A DNA stretch of 64,000 bases from Hyphomicrobiales bacterium (GCA_028868735.1 JAGWTW010000001.1:84306-148305), one strand, 5' to 3'. Shown: positions 31,388 to 40,565, counted from the first letter of the stretch. Translations and numbers: made by a program. Notes: generated by a model from the letters alone, not told the origin.

Positions 31388-32866
31388 ATGCTCACACGCA
31401 GATCAGTCCTTCTAGGCTCGGCGGCGATTGCGACCGCCTATGGCGCGTTGCGCATCGGCGGTGCGCGCGCGCGGACGGCCTTCGCGACGAAATTGCCGAT
31501 CCCGACGCTCGTCGACGCTCGCGCGCAGGGTCACGCCATCGATCTTGTCGCGCGCGCCAGCGCGCACGAATTCCGACCGGGCTCGCCGGTTCAGGCCTAT
31601 GGCTTTTCGGCGTCCTATCTCGGACCGACGCTCCGCCTGCGGCGCGGCGAGGAAACGCGCTTTTCAATCCGCAATGGACTGCAGGAGTTGACGACCGTGC
31701 ACTGGCACGGCGCGATCCTTCCCGGCGCGGTCGACGGCGGCCCGCACAATTCGATAAGGCCGGGCGAGGCGTGGAGTCTCTCGTTCAAGCTCGACCAGCC
31801 GCCCGCCACCATCTGGTATCACGCGCATCCGCACGGCGCGACGGCCCTACAGGTCTATCGCGGCCTCGCGGGGCTCATCCTCCTGACCGACGACGGCGAC
31901 GCCGATCGTGGCCTGCCACACGAGTACGGCGTAGACGATCTGCCGCTCGTATTGCAGGACCGCGCCTTCCACCGCGACGGTTCGCTCGCCTACGATCTGG
32001 GTCCGATGGCTGCAATGATGGGCATGTTCGGCGACACGGTCATCGTCAACGGCGCGGTCGCGCCTTTCGCGCGAATTCCGAAAGGGCTCGTGCGGCTGCG
32101 CCTGCTCAACGGCTCCAATGCTCGCACGTTGCGTTTGGGGTTCGACGATGGGCGCGCGTTCCACGCGATCGCGTCGGACGCGGGCTATCTGGCCGCACCC
32201 GTCAATTTGAAGGATATCGTTCTCGCGCCGGGAGAGCGCTACGAGATTCTCGTCGATTTTTCGGATGGCGACTCTGTCGCGCTACAGAGTCTTCCCCATA
32301 GCGTCGGCGCGCGGTCCGGCATGCCGATGATGCGGATGATGCAGGCCGGGCCAGATCGCGCCGAGCCCGTCATGCGCTTCGAGCCAGACGCCACGCTGCC
32401 CGTCGCCAAGCAGAAAATCCCGACCAAACTCGATGGGCCGAGCGCACCGGACGCGTCCAAGTCCGCGCGCCGTCGGGAGGCCGTGCTCGAACCCATGCTG
32501 GGCGGCATGGGCATGATGGGCATGATGCGCGGCGGGGCGCGCATGGGCATCAACGGCCGCAGCTTCGACATGAACCGCGTCGATTTCGACGCGAAGCTCG
32601 GAACGACGGAAATCTGGACGGTCCGCTCGCAGATGATGGCCCATCCTTTCCATATCCACGGGACCTCGTTCCGCATCCTTTCGATCGCGGGCGGCTCGCC
32701 GCCGGCGCATCTCGCCGGACTGAAGGACGTTGTGCTCGTGGAGGACACGGTCGAACTGCTCGTCCCCTTCAGCGCGCCGGCGGACAAGAACCATCCGTTC
32801 ATGACGCACTGCCACATCCTCGAGCATGAGGACGCCGGCATGATGGCCCAGTTCACGGTGACATGA
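31388..32866 (+). CDS. multicopper oxidase (CueO/FtsP-like)
   Basis: A 492-residue oxidase with a Tat-type signal (TRRSVLLGSAAIATAYG). All four copper motifs are present: VHWHG (104-108), WYHAHPHG (143-150), HPFHIHG (around 418) and HCHILEHED (around 473) with Met ligand. A Met-rich stretch GGMGMMGMMRGG (about 364-375) precedes domain 3, as in CueO, where it guides Cu(I). It oxidises Cu(I) to less toxic Cu(II) in the periplasm. Controlled by site B. Confidence 0.92.
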   Translation: MLTRRSVLLGSAAIATAYGALRIGGARARTAFATKLPIPTLVDARAQGHAIDLVARASAHEFRPGSPVQAYGFSASYLGPTLRLRRGEETRFSIRNGLQELTTVHWHGAILPGAVDGGPHNSIRPGEAWSLSFKLDQPPATIWYHAHPHGATALQVYRGLAGLILLTDDGDADRGLPHEYGVDDLPLVLQDRAFHRDGSLAYDLGPMAAMMGMFGDTVIVNGAVAPFARIPKGLVRLRLLNGSNARTLRLGFDDGRAFHAIASDAGYLAAPVNLKDIVLAPGERYEILVDFSDGDSVALQSLPHSVGARSGMPMMRMMQAGPDRAEPVMRFEPDATLPVAKQKIPTKLDGPSAPDASKSARRREAVLEPMLGGMGMMGMMRGGARMGINGRSFDMNRVDFDAKLGTTEIWTVRSQMMAHPFHIHGTSFRILSIAGGSPPAHLAGLKDVVLVEDTVELLVPFSAPADKNHPFMTHCHILEHEDAGMMAQFTVT

Positions 32867-32902
32867 ACCGCAACGCGCCCACAGGTCGATTGCGCGCCTC
32901 GT

Positions 32903-33997
32903 CTATCGCGCGACGCGGCCTAGACTGCGGTCGACGCCGGACAAGTTCGATCCGGCGAAACGGGACGCGGCGTTTATGTGGGCCCAATCCGGGCGTTCGA
33001 ACAGGAAGCCGCCGAAGCTTGAGCGCTTGACAATCCAGAACAAGGCGACCGGCGTCACGACCGAGACGACCAGCACGGCCGCGCTGAGCGGGCCTGTCTG
33101 CGTAATGATGCCGCTCCAAAGCGCGAAGGCGCGAAAGAGCGACATCGGAATCGTGAAGGCCAAATAGACAACCAGCGAATGTTCGCCGAGCCATCTCAAC
33201 CAATTCGTCGCGGGACGCTGGCAGACGAGCGCAGCGAAAACGCACAGGGCGACCGCGCCGGCGAGCGCGAGCGCGAGATGCACAGGCGGAAACGCCGCAT
33301 AACCCATCTGCGTATGCGTGGGCAGAACCTCGAAGCCAGGCGAGAACACCAACAATCCGTTGGCGAGCGCCCATGCAGCGAGACCCTGCGCAGCGCCTGA
33401 CCTGTTCTCCTGCGCCCATGCCGCGACGCGGAAAACGAGAGGCGAAAACACGTAGCCGGCATAATAGAACACGAAATAGGCGGCGAATTGTTGAACGATG
33501 TAGCTCGGCGAAACCACCTGCGCCATTTGCAGCACAGCTGCGGTCGAAACAACAATCCAGTGTGGGATTCGAATTTGTCGACAGAGTTTGATGACCGCGC
33601 CGAAAACGCCGAGCAGGTAGACGAACCAGAGCACGCCGTAGGGCTCGACGAGAGCCAACGCGTAATCGTGCGCCATCTCCGTGGGCGACGCGCCGTAGAC
33701 GCCCACTTTCAGAGCGATCATGATGAACGCCCAGACCAAGTAGAAATAGAAATAATGCACGATGCGCCGATCGGCGTAACTGCGCCAGGGGCGGTCGATC
33801 ACGCGTGAGAGAAACAGACCGGAAATGAGGAAGAATTCCGGCATTCTGAACGGCGTAGCGAAGCCGATGACGTAATGGAGGAATCCGACGCCCCCGGTGT
33901 ATTCGCCCGTGTTGTAGGCGGAATACATCGTCACGACGAGGAGGATCGAGACGCCCTTCGCGACGTCGACCCACGCGGTGCGGTTCTGATCGTTCAT
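32903..33997 (-). CDS. acyltransferase 3-family membrane protein
   Basis: A 364-residue integral membrane protein with about ten helices. It begins RTAWVDVAKGVSILLVVTMY, with the conserved catalytic-type His region PFRMPEFFLISGLFLSRVI and GVLWFVYLLGVF of acyltransferase 3 (OpgC/OafA-like). These acylate glucans or cell-surface sugars. I start it at ATG 33997; the frame is open 55 codons further but crosses regulatory site C. Its link to metal resistance is unclear; it is read divergently from site C and may be coregulated. Confidence 0.8.
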   Translation of the reverse strand: MNDQNRTAWVDVAKGVSILLVVTMYSAYNTGEYTGGVGFLHYVIGFATPFRMPEFFLISGLFLSRVIDRPWRSYADRRIVHYFYFYLVWAFIMIALKVGVYGASPTEMAHDYALALVEPYGVLWFVYLLGVFGAVIKLCRQIRIPHWIVVSTAAVLQMAQVVSPSYIVQQFAAYFVFYYAGYVFSPLVFRVAAWAQENRSGAAQGLAAWALANGLLVFSPGFEVLPTHTQMGYAAFPPVHLALALAGAVALCVFAALVCQRPATNWLRWLGEHSLVVYLAFTIPMSLFRAFALWSGIITQTGPLSAAVLVVSVVTPVALFWIVKRSSFGGFLFERPDWAHINAASRFAGSNLSGVDRSLGRVAR

Positions 33998-34146
33998 GTC
34001 CAGGCCTGCGATCGAGCGTTTGCGGATCGATTCAGGTCGATCGTAGCGCGAGGACCGCTGACCAGGCCAAGAAAAGCCGTCGCATTGGTAAACGTCGGAT
34101 GGGACGCGTCTCAGCGGAGCCGACGCACGACCGTTGGCCGGCGCAT

Positions 34147-34195
34147 TGACACAGTTTGTCACAAAGCGCCGATCAGCTGAAAAACTTGGGTGACA
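34147..34195. promoter_or_regulatory. shared regulatory site C
   Basis: TGACACAGTTTGTCACAAA at 34147-34165 with a further TGACA at 34191-34195, once more 44 nt from the first. It stands between the divergent acyltransferase (start 33997) and the plus-strand unit from 34295. Confidence 0.75.
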
Positions 34196-34294
34196 GGCGC
34201 CGCGTCTAATCCATACCGAATTGAGCTACAGCGCGCCGGCGCTCGGATTCGAGGCGGATCCCGGTGGCGGCCGGCGCCGACCGGAGGTACGACC

Positions 34295-34555
34295 ATGTGG
34301 GGATATGGACCGCATTACGGCATGATGGGCGGCTGGGGCACTGATGGAGCGGGACCGATGGGGATGATCATCTGGCTTGTGATCCTGGTGGCGATCGTCG
34401 CCGGAATTGCATGGTACTTCCAGCGTCAGCAAGCGCAGCCGATGCTGCCGACGTCGCGCCGCGCCGGTGGACTCGACGTTCTGGAAGAACGCTATGCCCG
34501 CGGCGAAATCGGCCGCGACGAATATCTCCAGAAGAAGGGCGATCTGGGCGGCTGA
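34295..34555 (+). CDS. SHOCT-domain membrane protein, copy 2
   Basis: An 86-residue paralogue of the protein at 28593-28868. WGYGPHYGMMGGWG at the N-terminus, the same helix MIIWLVILVAIVAG, and the same SHOCT motif GLDVLEERYARGEIGRDEYL. A CGGAGG box precedes ATG 34295. First gene of the unit under site C. The pair suggests that each copy works with the small proteins of its own unit. Confidence 0.8.
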   Translation: MWGYGPHYGMMGGWGTDGAGPMGMIIWLVILVAIVAGIAWYFQRQQAQPMLPTSRRAGGLDVLEERYARGEIGRDEYLQKKGDLGG

Positions 34556-34623
34556 GCGGTTTTCAACCGTCAGGCCCGGACGTCAGTCTGTCCTGTCTCT
34601 TCGACCGATGGGAGGCGACGGCC

Positions 34624-35118
34624 ATGTCTGAACTTGCGCGCGACCATCATCATTCGGGTCACGGCGGCCGTCATGTCGTCGCCCTGGCCGAAGTCGGCCG
34701 CGCCGCCATGATAGGCCTGCAGGCGATCGTGGCGATGCTCGGCTTTTACTTCGTGGTGCTGGCGCTCGTGTCGGGCTGGGAGTTCACATTCCAGCAGTTC
34801 GATCAATACTGGCCGTTCATCGTCGCGCTCGCGGCCGGATTCGGCGTTCAGGTCGGGCTGTTCGTCTATCTGCGACGCGCTATTCACAATCCAGCGTCCG
34901 GCCGTGTGGTCGCCACGACCGGGGCGACGTCGGGCGCGACGATGGTTTCGTGCTGCACCCACTACCTCACAAATCTCGCGCCGGCTCTGGGCGCGACCGG
35001 TCTGGTGACCTTCGTCGGCCAGTACCAGACGCAACTGTTCTGGTTCGGAATCGGCGCCAACCTCGCCGGGATCGTCTACATCGGCTCTCGAGTCTTCTCC
35101 TTCACGAAGGGCGCATGA
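34624..35118 (+). CDS. membrane protein with Cys-Cys-x-His motif
   Basis: A 164-residue protein with four predicted helices. The N-terminus is His-rich (ARDHHHSGHGGRH). TMVSCCTHYLTNLAPALGAT carries vicinal cysteines and a His in a membrane helix, similar to metal transporters of the MerT type, though no family is certain. It overlaps the next gene as ATGA. Suggests transport or sensing of a soft metal across the inner membrane. Confidence 0.72.
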   Translation: MSELARDHHHSGHGGRHVVALAEVGRAAMIGLQAIVAMLGFYFVVLALVSGWEFTFQQFDQYWPFIVALAAGFGVQVGLFVYLRRAIHNPASGRVVATTGATSGATMVSCCTHYLTNLAPALGATGLVTFVGQYQTQLFWFGIGANLAGIVYIGSRVFSFTKGA

Positions 35119-35540
35119 TCATGATTACTCGCACATCGCCATATCCGGCGTTTGCGCTCGCCGCGGCCCTGGTCGTCGGCTCTGCAGCGCGGGCGCAAGA
35201 CCACGCGCTGGCGTCCCGCCAGGACAACCAGGGCCAGTTGATGGTTTCCGTGACGCCCGTCATTACGCCGGGAGCCGCGACTTGGCGATTTGACATGCAG
35301 TTCAACACGCATGTGTCGCCGATCACACAGAATATCGCCGCCGACTCCGTCCTTTCCGACGACAAGGGTCATGAGGAAGCGCCGACGGCGTGGCAGGGCG
35401 ATCCGTCCGGAGGGCATCATCGCAAGGGCGCGCTCCTGTTCAAGGCGTTCAGCCCGGCGCCCGCCTCGATAACGCTCAAGGTACGCAAGGTCGGCTCGAT
35501 CCCCGAGCGGACCTTCACGTGGAAACTCACCGATCGCTAG
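35115..35540 (+). CDS. secreted hypothetical protein
   Basis: A 141-residue protein with a signal peptide (about 1-27, ending AARAQDH) and a beta-rich mature part (QGQLMVSVTPVITPGAATWR, FDMQFNTHVSPIT, ASITLKVRKVGSIPERTFTW). This strand pattern resembles an immunoglobulin-like or CopC-like fold, but I find no defining motif. Its ATG overlaps the preceding stop and its stop is next to the following GTG, so it is firmly part of the unit. Confidence 0.68.
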   Translation: MIMITRTSPYPAFALAAALVVGSAARAQDHALASRQDNQGQLMVSVTPVITPGAATWRFDMQFNTHVSPITQNIAADSVLSDDKGHEEAPTAWQGDPSGGHHRKGALLFKAFSPAPASITLKVRKVGSIPERTFTWKLTDR

Positions 35541-36388
35541 TGGAGAAGGCCGTGCTGAACGGCGTCATGCTGCTGTGGTTCGCTTTGACGGCGCTGTCGG
35601 TTGCTTTTGTCGCGCTCGACATCCGCAACACGCCGGAATCGTCCGTACTGAAGTGGGGCTTCGTCCTTATTGCGGTCTATCTCGGTCCCTTCGGCGCGTT
35701 TCTCTATGTGCTCGGCTGCCGGGAGCCGCTGAGCGGACTTCACGAGCGCTATGTCGCCGTACGATGGCGCCAGACGTTGGGCTCGACATTGCATTGCGTC
35801 GCCGGCGACGGGGTCGGCATCCTCGCCGGAGCGGCGATCGGGTCGATTCTGGTCTTGCCGCCCGCGACAGAACTCGCGCTCGAATACGCGCTCGGCTTCG
35901 GGTTCGGATGGACGATTTTCCAGGCGCTGTTCATGCGCGACATGGCGGGCGGGTCCTACCTGAGGTCGCTCGCGGGTACGTTCGTGCCTGAATTCCTGTC
36001 GATGAACTTCCTGATGGCTGGAATGGCGCCTACAGCGGCGTTGGGATGGCGTCTGATCGGCGGCCGGCCCGGCCCGCTCTCGCCGGCTTTCTGGTTTGTT
36101 ATGAGCATGGCGCTACTGGCCGGATTCATTGTCGCCTATCCCATAAACTGGCAGTTGGTCGCGAAGGGGCTCAAGCACGGAATGATGACTGTCCGGCCAG
36201 CGGCTGACGGCGACCTCTCCAAAGCGTCCGCGACGATGGATGGCGGTTCGACGATCGGTCATGCGACGCACGAGGCGAAGGCGAGCGCGCAAACGGCGCC
36301 GTTGGCCTGGACGATGGTCATGGCGCTTCTGTCAGTCGGCGCATTTGTCCTGGCGATCGCAGCATCTTTCGCAGTCGCGGCGGCATAA
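35540..36388 (+). CDS. DUF4396 membrane protein
   Basis: About 282 residues, with six or more helices. The family signature is MRDMAGGSYLRSLAGTFVPE, LSMNFLMAGMAP and KGLKHGMMTVRP. DUF4396 proteins occur beside copper-resistance genes; activity unknown. Start choice is open: GTG 35540 overlaps the previous stop, GTG 35552 and ATG 35564 are alternatives after a GGAGAAGG box. Met-rich segments fit the theme of the unit. Confidence 0.8.
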   Translation: MEKAVLNGVMLLWFALTALSVAFVALDIRNTPESSVLKWGFVLIAVYLGPFGAFLYVLGCREPLSGLHERYVAVRWRQTLGSTLHCVAGDGVGILAGAAIGSILVLPPATELALEYALGFGFGWTIFQALFMRDMAGGSYLRSLAGTFVPEFLSMNFLMAGMAPTAALGWRLIGGRPGPLSPAFWFVMSMALLAGFIVAYPINWQLVAKGLKHGMMTVRPAADGDLSKASATMDGGSTIGHATHEAKASAQTAPLAWTMVMALLSVGAFVLAIAASFAVAAA

Positions 36389-36393
36389 CGACG

Positions 36394-36813
36394 ATGCGAC
36401 GCAAACCGGACAAGTCCCGGGAGACGGGTGTTTGCGTTAAGATGCGCGCGCCGCGGGGACTCTTGGCCGGGCTTGCGCTGCTGACACCGGCGTTCTTTCT
36501 GTTCGCTTTGCTCGCCGCCATCAGTGTCGCGCAAGCGGCCGGGGATGGCGCGCGCGCCGGTACGTTATCATCGATTTCTGTCGGTACGACCGCTGGCGCA
36601 TCGCCCAACTCGGCGCAACACGAATGCGCGAACAACGGCCACGCAAGCATGCAACAAAATTGTTTCAGCTGCATCGTCGCGCCTTTCGTTTTGCCGGTCA
36701 GCGTGATCGTAGAAGCAGGCAACGGGCGGCCGGTCCCTCTTTCCTCGCGCCAGCGCGAAATGTTCGACCAGATCGAACCGCCCGACCGAAGGCCTCCAAA
36801 ATCATTCGTATGA
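36394..36813 (+). CDS. small secreted protein, DUF2946-like
   Basis: A 139-residue protein with one N-terminal hydrophobic signal or anchor (LLAGLALLTPAFFLFALLAA) and a mature region containing HECANNGHASMQQNCFSCIV, a His/Cys group resembling that of DUF2946 proteins from metal clusters. It follows the DUF4396 gene by five bases. A soft-metal-binding role is plausible but unproven. Confidence 0.6.
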   Translation: MRRKPDKSRETGVCVKMRAPRGLLAGLALLTPAFFLFALLAAISVAQAAGDGARAGTLSSISVGTTAGASPNSAQHECANNGHASMQQNCFSCIVAPFVLPVSVIVEAGNGRPVPLSSRQREMFDQIEPPDRRPPKSFV

Positions 36814-36948
36814 CTCTGGCGCGTCAGGCCACGCCGACATAGTCGGCGCCCGCCGCTCGTGTCGGTAGCTTTCGAGTCTGGTCGACGTTCCCGGCGCATG
36901 GCGCCGCACGTCGCCCCTCCATACGCAACCCATTCATACGAGAAGACA

Positions 36949-37575
36949 ATGAACTCAGACCTGACTGCCGGCGCGCGCCCGGGTCGCGCCCGACGAATGA
37001 TATATTGGGCTCCCGTGGCCGCCGCCATCGCCATCGGAACGCTTTTCGCGTGGGGCTTCACGCGCGATCCGAGGACGCTTCCCTCCGCGCTGATACACAA
37101 GCCCGTCCCGAGCTTCGACCTGCCGCCGGTCAAAGGGCGCACGCTCGGCCTGTCGACCAGGAACCTTCGTGGCGAAGTGTCGCTGGTCAACGTGTTCGCA
37201 TCGTGGTGCGTGGAGTGCCGGATCGAGCATCCGCTGGTGATGCAACTGAAAGCGAGGGGCGTCACAGTTCATGGCCTCAACTACAAGGATCGCCCGGACG
37301 ATGCGGCGCGCTGGCTCGACAAACTGGGCGACCCCTATGTCCGCACCGGCGACGACGCCAAGGGAAGAGTCGCGATCGACTGGGGCGTCTATGGCGTCCC
37401 CGAAACCTTCGTCGTCACCCGCGACGGTCTGATCGCCTACAAGCACGTCGGGCCGCTCTCGCAGGAGATCCTCGACAAGACGATCGTTCCGTTGGTTGCG
37501 CGATTGAAGGCGGCGAGAGCCAGGACCTCGTCCGCGACGCCGATCGGCGCATCGCCGGCAGCGAACCAAAACTGA
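36949..37575 (+). CDS. CcmG/DsbE-like thioredoxin
   Basis: A 208-residue membrane-anchored thioredoxin-fold protein. N-terminal helix IYWAPVAAAIAIGTLFAWGF, then LPPVKGRTLGLSTRNLRGEV and the active site NVFASWCVECRIEHPLV, with Cys-Val-Glu-Cys where CcmG usually has a Pro. cis-Pro region YGVPETFVVTRDG. It would reduce apocytochrome c or metal-protein thiols; the two c-type cytochromes and the DsbD-like protein nearby are possible partners. ATG 36949. Confidence 0.87.
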   Translation: MNSDLTAGARPGRARRMIYWAPVAAAIAIGTLFAWGFTRDPRTLPSALIHKPVPSFDLPPVKGRTLGLSTRNLRGEVSLVNVFASWCVECRIEHPLVMQLKARGVTVHGLNYKDRPDDAARWLDKLGDPYVRTGDDAKGRVAIDWGVYGVPETFVVTRDGLIAYKHVGPLSQEILDKTIVPLVARLKAARARTSSATPIGASPAANQN

Positions 37576-37591
37576 CTGAAGAGCAGGACGC

Positions 37592-37972
37592 ATGGAAGTC
37601 ACATCGCGCAACGGGCTCCCCGGCCGGGGGATCGCCCGCATCGGAACGATCGCGCGCTATGCGCTTTCGCACCGTTTCGCAATGATCGCAATCGCAGCCG
37701 CGCTGCTGGCGGCGGGCCTGTGGTCGAGCTGGGGCTGGCTGACCGCGCTCGGGCTTGCGCCTCTGGTCCTCGCGCTGCTGCCATGCGCCGTGATGTGCGC
37801 GCTCGGCCTGTGCATGCGTCACGGCGATGGCGCAAGCCACGCCCATCAGAACGATGCGACGACCAGCGCGCTGCAAAGCGTGAGCGCGCCTGCCACGGAC
37901 GTGGCGGCGGCCACTCCGGAGCGGGCGCCGGCCATGTCCGGTCCCGCCTCGAAGCGCCACCGGTGTTGCTGA
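37592..37972 (+). CDS. small membrane protein with Cys/His tail
   Basis: A 126-residue protein with two hydrophobic stretches (AMIAIAAALLAAGLW and ALGLAPLVLALLPCAVMCAL) and a C-terminal KRHRCC end. Helix 2 has CxxxC-spaced cysteines. Proteins of this build recur in mercury and copper clusters; I know no function. Last gene of the unit; it converges with copA. Confidence 0.65.
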   Translation: MEVTSRNGLPGRGIARIGTIARYALSHRFAMIAIAAALLAAGLWSSWGWLTALGLAPLVLALLPCAVMCALGLCMRHGDGASHAHQNDATTSALQSVSAPATDVAAATPERAPAMSGPASKRHRCC

Positions 37973-38020
37973 TCCGCCGGAATCGACCACGGCGCTCGGC
38001 CGGATCGACCGGGCCGCCGT

Positions 38021-40384
38021 CTAAAGCTTCACGGCGCGCAGTCGCGCGGCGTTGGCGATGACGCTCACTGAGGACATCGCCATCGCCGCCGCCGCGATCA
38101 CGGGCGACAGCAATATGCCGAAGAACGGGTAGAGCACGCCGGCCGCCACGGGTATGCCGAGCGAATTATAGACGAAGGCCAGGAACAGGTTCTGGCGGAT
38201 ATTGCCCATCGTCGCCTGCGACAGCTTTCGCGCGCGCACGATGCCGGTCAGGTCGCCCTTGAGCAGGGTTACGCCGGCGCTCTCCATCGCGACATCCGTT
38301 CCGGTACCCATGGCGATGCCGACGTCGGCGGCCGCGAGAGCCGGTGCGTCATTGACGCCGTCGCCGGCCATGGCGACGACGCGGCCCTCGGCCTTGTACC
38401 GCTGCACGACGGAACCCTTCTGGTCCGGGAGGACTTCGGCCTCGACATCTTCGATGCCCAAACGCCGCGCCACCGCCTTGGCCGTTGTCCAGTTGTCGCC
38501 TGTGAGCATGACGACTTTCACGCCGGCGGCCTTCAGCGCCGCCAGCGCCTCGGGAGTCGACGCCTTAACCGGATCGGCAATGGCGAATACGCCGGCGATG
38601 CGGCCGTCGACGCCGATGAAGATGGCCGTCGCGCCGTCTCTGCGCATACGGTCCGCCTCGTCGGCGACCGGCGACGCGTCGATGTTCTGCTCCTGCAGAA
38701 AGCGCGCATTGCCGAGGAGGACGCGTCGCCCTTCGATCCATCCGAGAGCGCCGCGGCCGGTCGGCGAATCGAACTCCTCCACAGGCGTGAGCGTGACACC
38801 GCGCTCCATTGCCTTGGCGACGATCGCCGAAGCCAGCGGGTGCTCGCTGGCGCGTTCGACGCTGGCCGCAAGGCGCAGAAGCTCCGCCTCTTCGAAACCC
38901 TCCGCCGGCGCGATCGCAGTCACGGCGGGCTTGCCTTCCGTGAGCGTGCCCGTCTTGTCGACCACCAGCGTATCGACCTTTTCCATGCGCTCCAGCGCTT
39001 CCGCATTCTTGATCAGGACGCCTGCGCGCGCGCCGCGCCCGACGCCGACCATGATCGACATCGGCGTTGCGAGGCCGAGCGCGCAGGGACAAGCGATGAT
39101 CAGCACGGCGACGGCCGCGATCAGGCCGAAAGAGAAGCGCGGCTCCGGGCCGAAGATCGACCATGCAACGAAGGCCAGAATCGCGGCCAGGATCACGGCG
39201 GGCACGAACCAGCCGGAAACCTCGTCGGCCAGCCGCTGGATCGGCGCGCGACTGCGCTGCGCATCGGCGACCAATTGCACGATCTGCGACAGCATCGTGT
39301 CGCGGCCGACTTTTTCCGCGACGATGATCAGCGCGCCGCTCTGGTTCATCGTACCGCCGATGACTCTTGCGTCGACCGCCTTCGTGATCGGCATAGACTC
39401 GCCCGTAACCATCGACTCGTCGACCGCGCTGCGCCCCTCGACGACGACGGCGTCGACCGGAATTTTCTCCCCGGGACGGACGCGCAGCCGGTCGCCGACC
39501 ATTACGCCATCTAGCGCGACTTCCTGCTCGCTTCCGTCCGCCCCGACCTTCATCGCGGTCTTCGGCGCCAGATCGAGCAGCGCGCGGATCGCGCCGCCCG
39601 TCGCTTCGCGCGCGCGCAGCTCGAGAACCTGCCCTAGAAGAACCAAAACCGTGATCACCGCGGCGGCCTCGAAATAGACGGCGACGGCGCCCTCGGGGTC
39701 GCGGAATGTCGGCGGAAAGAGATTCGGCACGAAGGTCGCAACCACGCTGTAGATCCACGCTATGCCCGTGCCCATCGCGATCAGCGTGAACATGTTGAGA
39801 TTGCGCGTGACCAGCGACCGCCAGCCGCGTTCGAAGAACGGCCAACCGCACCAGAGGACCACGGGCGTCGCAAGCGCAAACTGAACATAATTGGAGACCG
39901 CGCGCCCCATGTAATGATCGATTCGCATCAAATGCCCGCCCATTTCGAGCGCGAAGACGGGCGCGGCGAACGCGAGGCCGATCCAGAAGCGGCGCGTCAT
40001 GTCGCGCAGTTCCGCGCTCGGACCGGCTTCGGCCGTCGCCACGACCGGCTCGAGCGCCATGCCGCAGATCGGACAATTGCCCGGCCCGAACTGGCGTATC
40101 TGCGGATGCATAGGGCAGGTGTAGATCGTTCCCTCCGGGGCAGCGGGCGCCGTCGCCGCCGACTTTCCGATATAGCGGTCGGGATCTGCGACGAACTTGT
40201 CGTGACAATTGGCCGAGCAGAAATAATAGGGTTTGCCGTCATGCTCGGTGTGGTGCGACGCAGAACGCGGGTCGACCCTCATGCCGCAGACCGGGTCTTC
40301 GACGCTGGCCGCCGGTTGCGGAGAACCTTGATTGTGGGCACGGCGATGATCGCGATGCGTATGTCCGGCAAGAGGATCGGTCAC
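38021..40384 (-). CDS. copA: copper-translocating P1B-type ATPase
   Basis: A 787-residue Cu(I) exporter. N-terminus: His-rich leader, YHS-like [13 protein letters not shown] and a heavy-metal-binding segment [20 protein letters not shown]. Core: TGES actuator loop, [10 protein letters not shown] in the sixth helix (about 432-441), phosphorylation [14 protein letters not shown]-site SEHPLA, and MLTGDN. The CPC motif and C-terminal YNSLGIP indicate Cu(I)/Ag(I). I start it at GTG 40384, seven bases after GGAGGG; ATG 40402 would overlap that box. Expression likely follows the CueR-type promoter at 40535-40565. Confidence 0.93.
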   Translation of the reverse strand: MTDPLAGHTHRDHRRAHNQGSPQPAASVEDPVCGMRVDPRSASHHTEHDGKPYYFCSANCHDKFVADPDRYIGKSAATAPAAPEGTIYTCPMHPQIRQFGPGNCPICGMALEPVVATAEAGPSAELRDMTRRFWIGLAFAAPVFALEMGGHLMRIDHYMGRAVSNYVQFALATPVVLWCGWPFFERGWRSLVTRNLNMFTLIAMGTGIAWIYSVVATFVPNLFPPTFRDPEGAVAVYFEAAAVITVLVLLGQVLELRAREATGGAIRALLDLAPKTAMKVGADGSEQEVALDGVMVGDRLRVRPGEKIPVDAVVVEGRSAVDESMVTGESMPITKAVDARVIGGTMNQSGALIIVAEKVGRDTMLSQIVQLVADAQRSRAPIQRLADEVSGWFVPAVILAAILAFVAWSIFGPEPRFSFGLIAAVAVLIIACPCALGLATPMSIMVGVGRGARAGVLIKNAEALERMEKVDTLVVDKTGTLTEGKPAVTAIAPAEGFEEAELLRLAASVERASEHPLASAIVAKAMERGVTLTPVEEFDSPTGRGALGWIEGRRVLLGNARFLQEQNIDASPVADEADRMRRDGATAIFIGVDGRIAGVFAIADPVKASTPEALAALKAAGVKVVMLTGDNWTTAKAVARRLGIEDVEAEVLPDQKGSVVQRYKAEGRVVAMAGDGVNDAPALAAADVGIAMGTGTDVAMESAGVTLLKGDLTGIVRARKLSQATMGNIRQNLFLAFVYNSLGIPVAAGVLYPFFGILLSPVIAAAAMAMSSVSVIANAARLRAVKL

Positions 40385-40534
40385 GGCGCGTCCCTCCAGC
40401 ATTTTTTCGGGCGTCCGGCATGTCCGGGTTTGTCCCGCCTTGACGCAGCCCGTCGGGTGCGTTGTCGCTTGCGCTGCACGCCATCCGGCGCGCGCGCCCT
40501 CGAAATGGTCAGGTCCGGTACGTCAATAGATTGA

Positions 40535-40565
40535 AGACTACGCCTTCCAATCATTGCAAGGTCAA
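40535..40565 (-). promoter_or_regulatory. CueR-type promoter of copA
   Basis: On the minus strand: -35 TTGACC (40565-40560), -10 TAGTCT (40540-40535), separated by 19 bp. The spacer carries an imperfect dyad, CCTTgcAAT-g-ATTggAAGG, of the copper-MerR type. The geometry demands a MerR-family activator, but the only MerR gene in the window is the mercury one at 21783. Confidence 0.72.
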
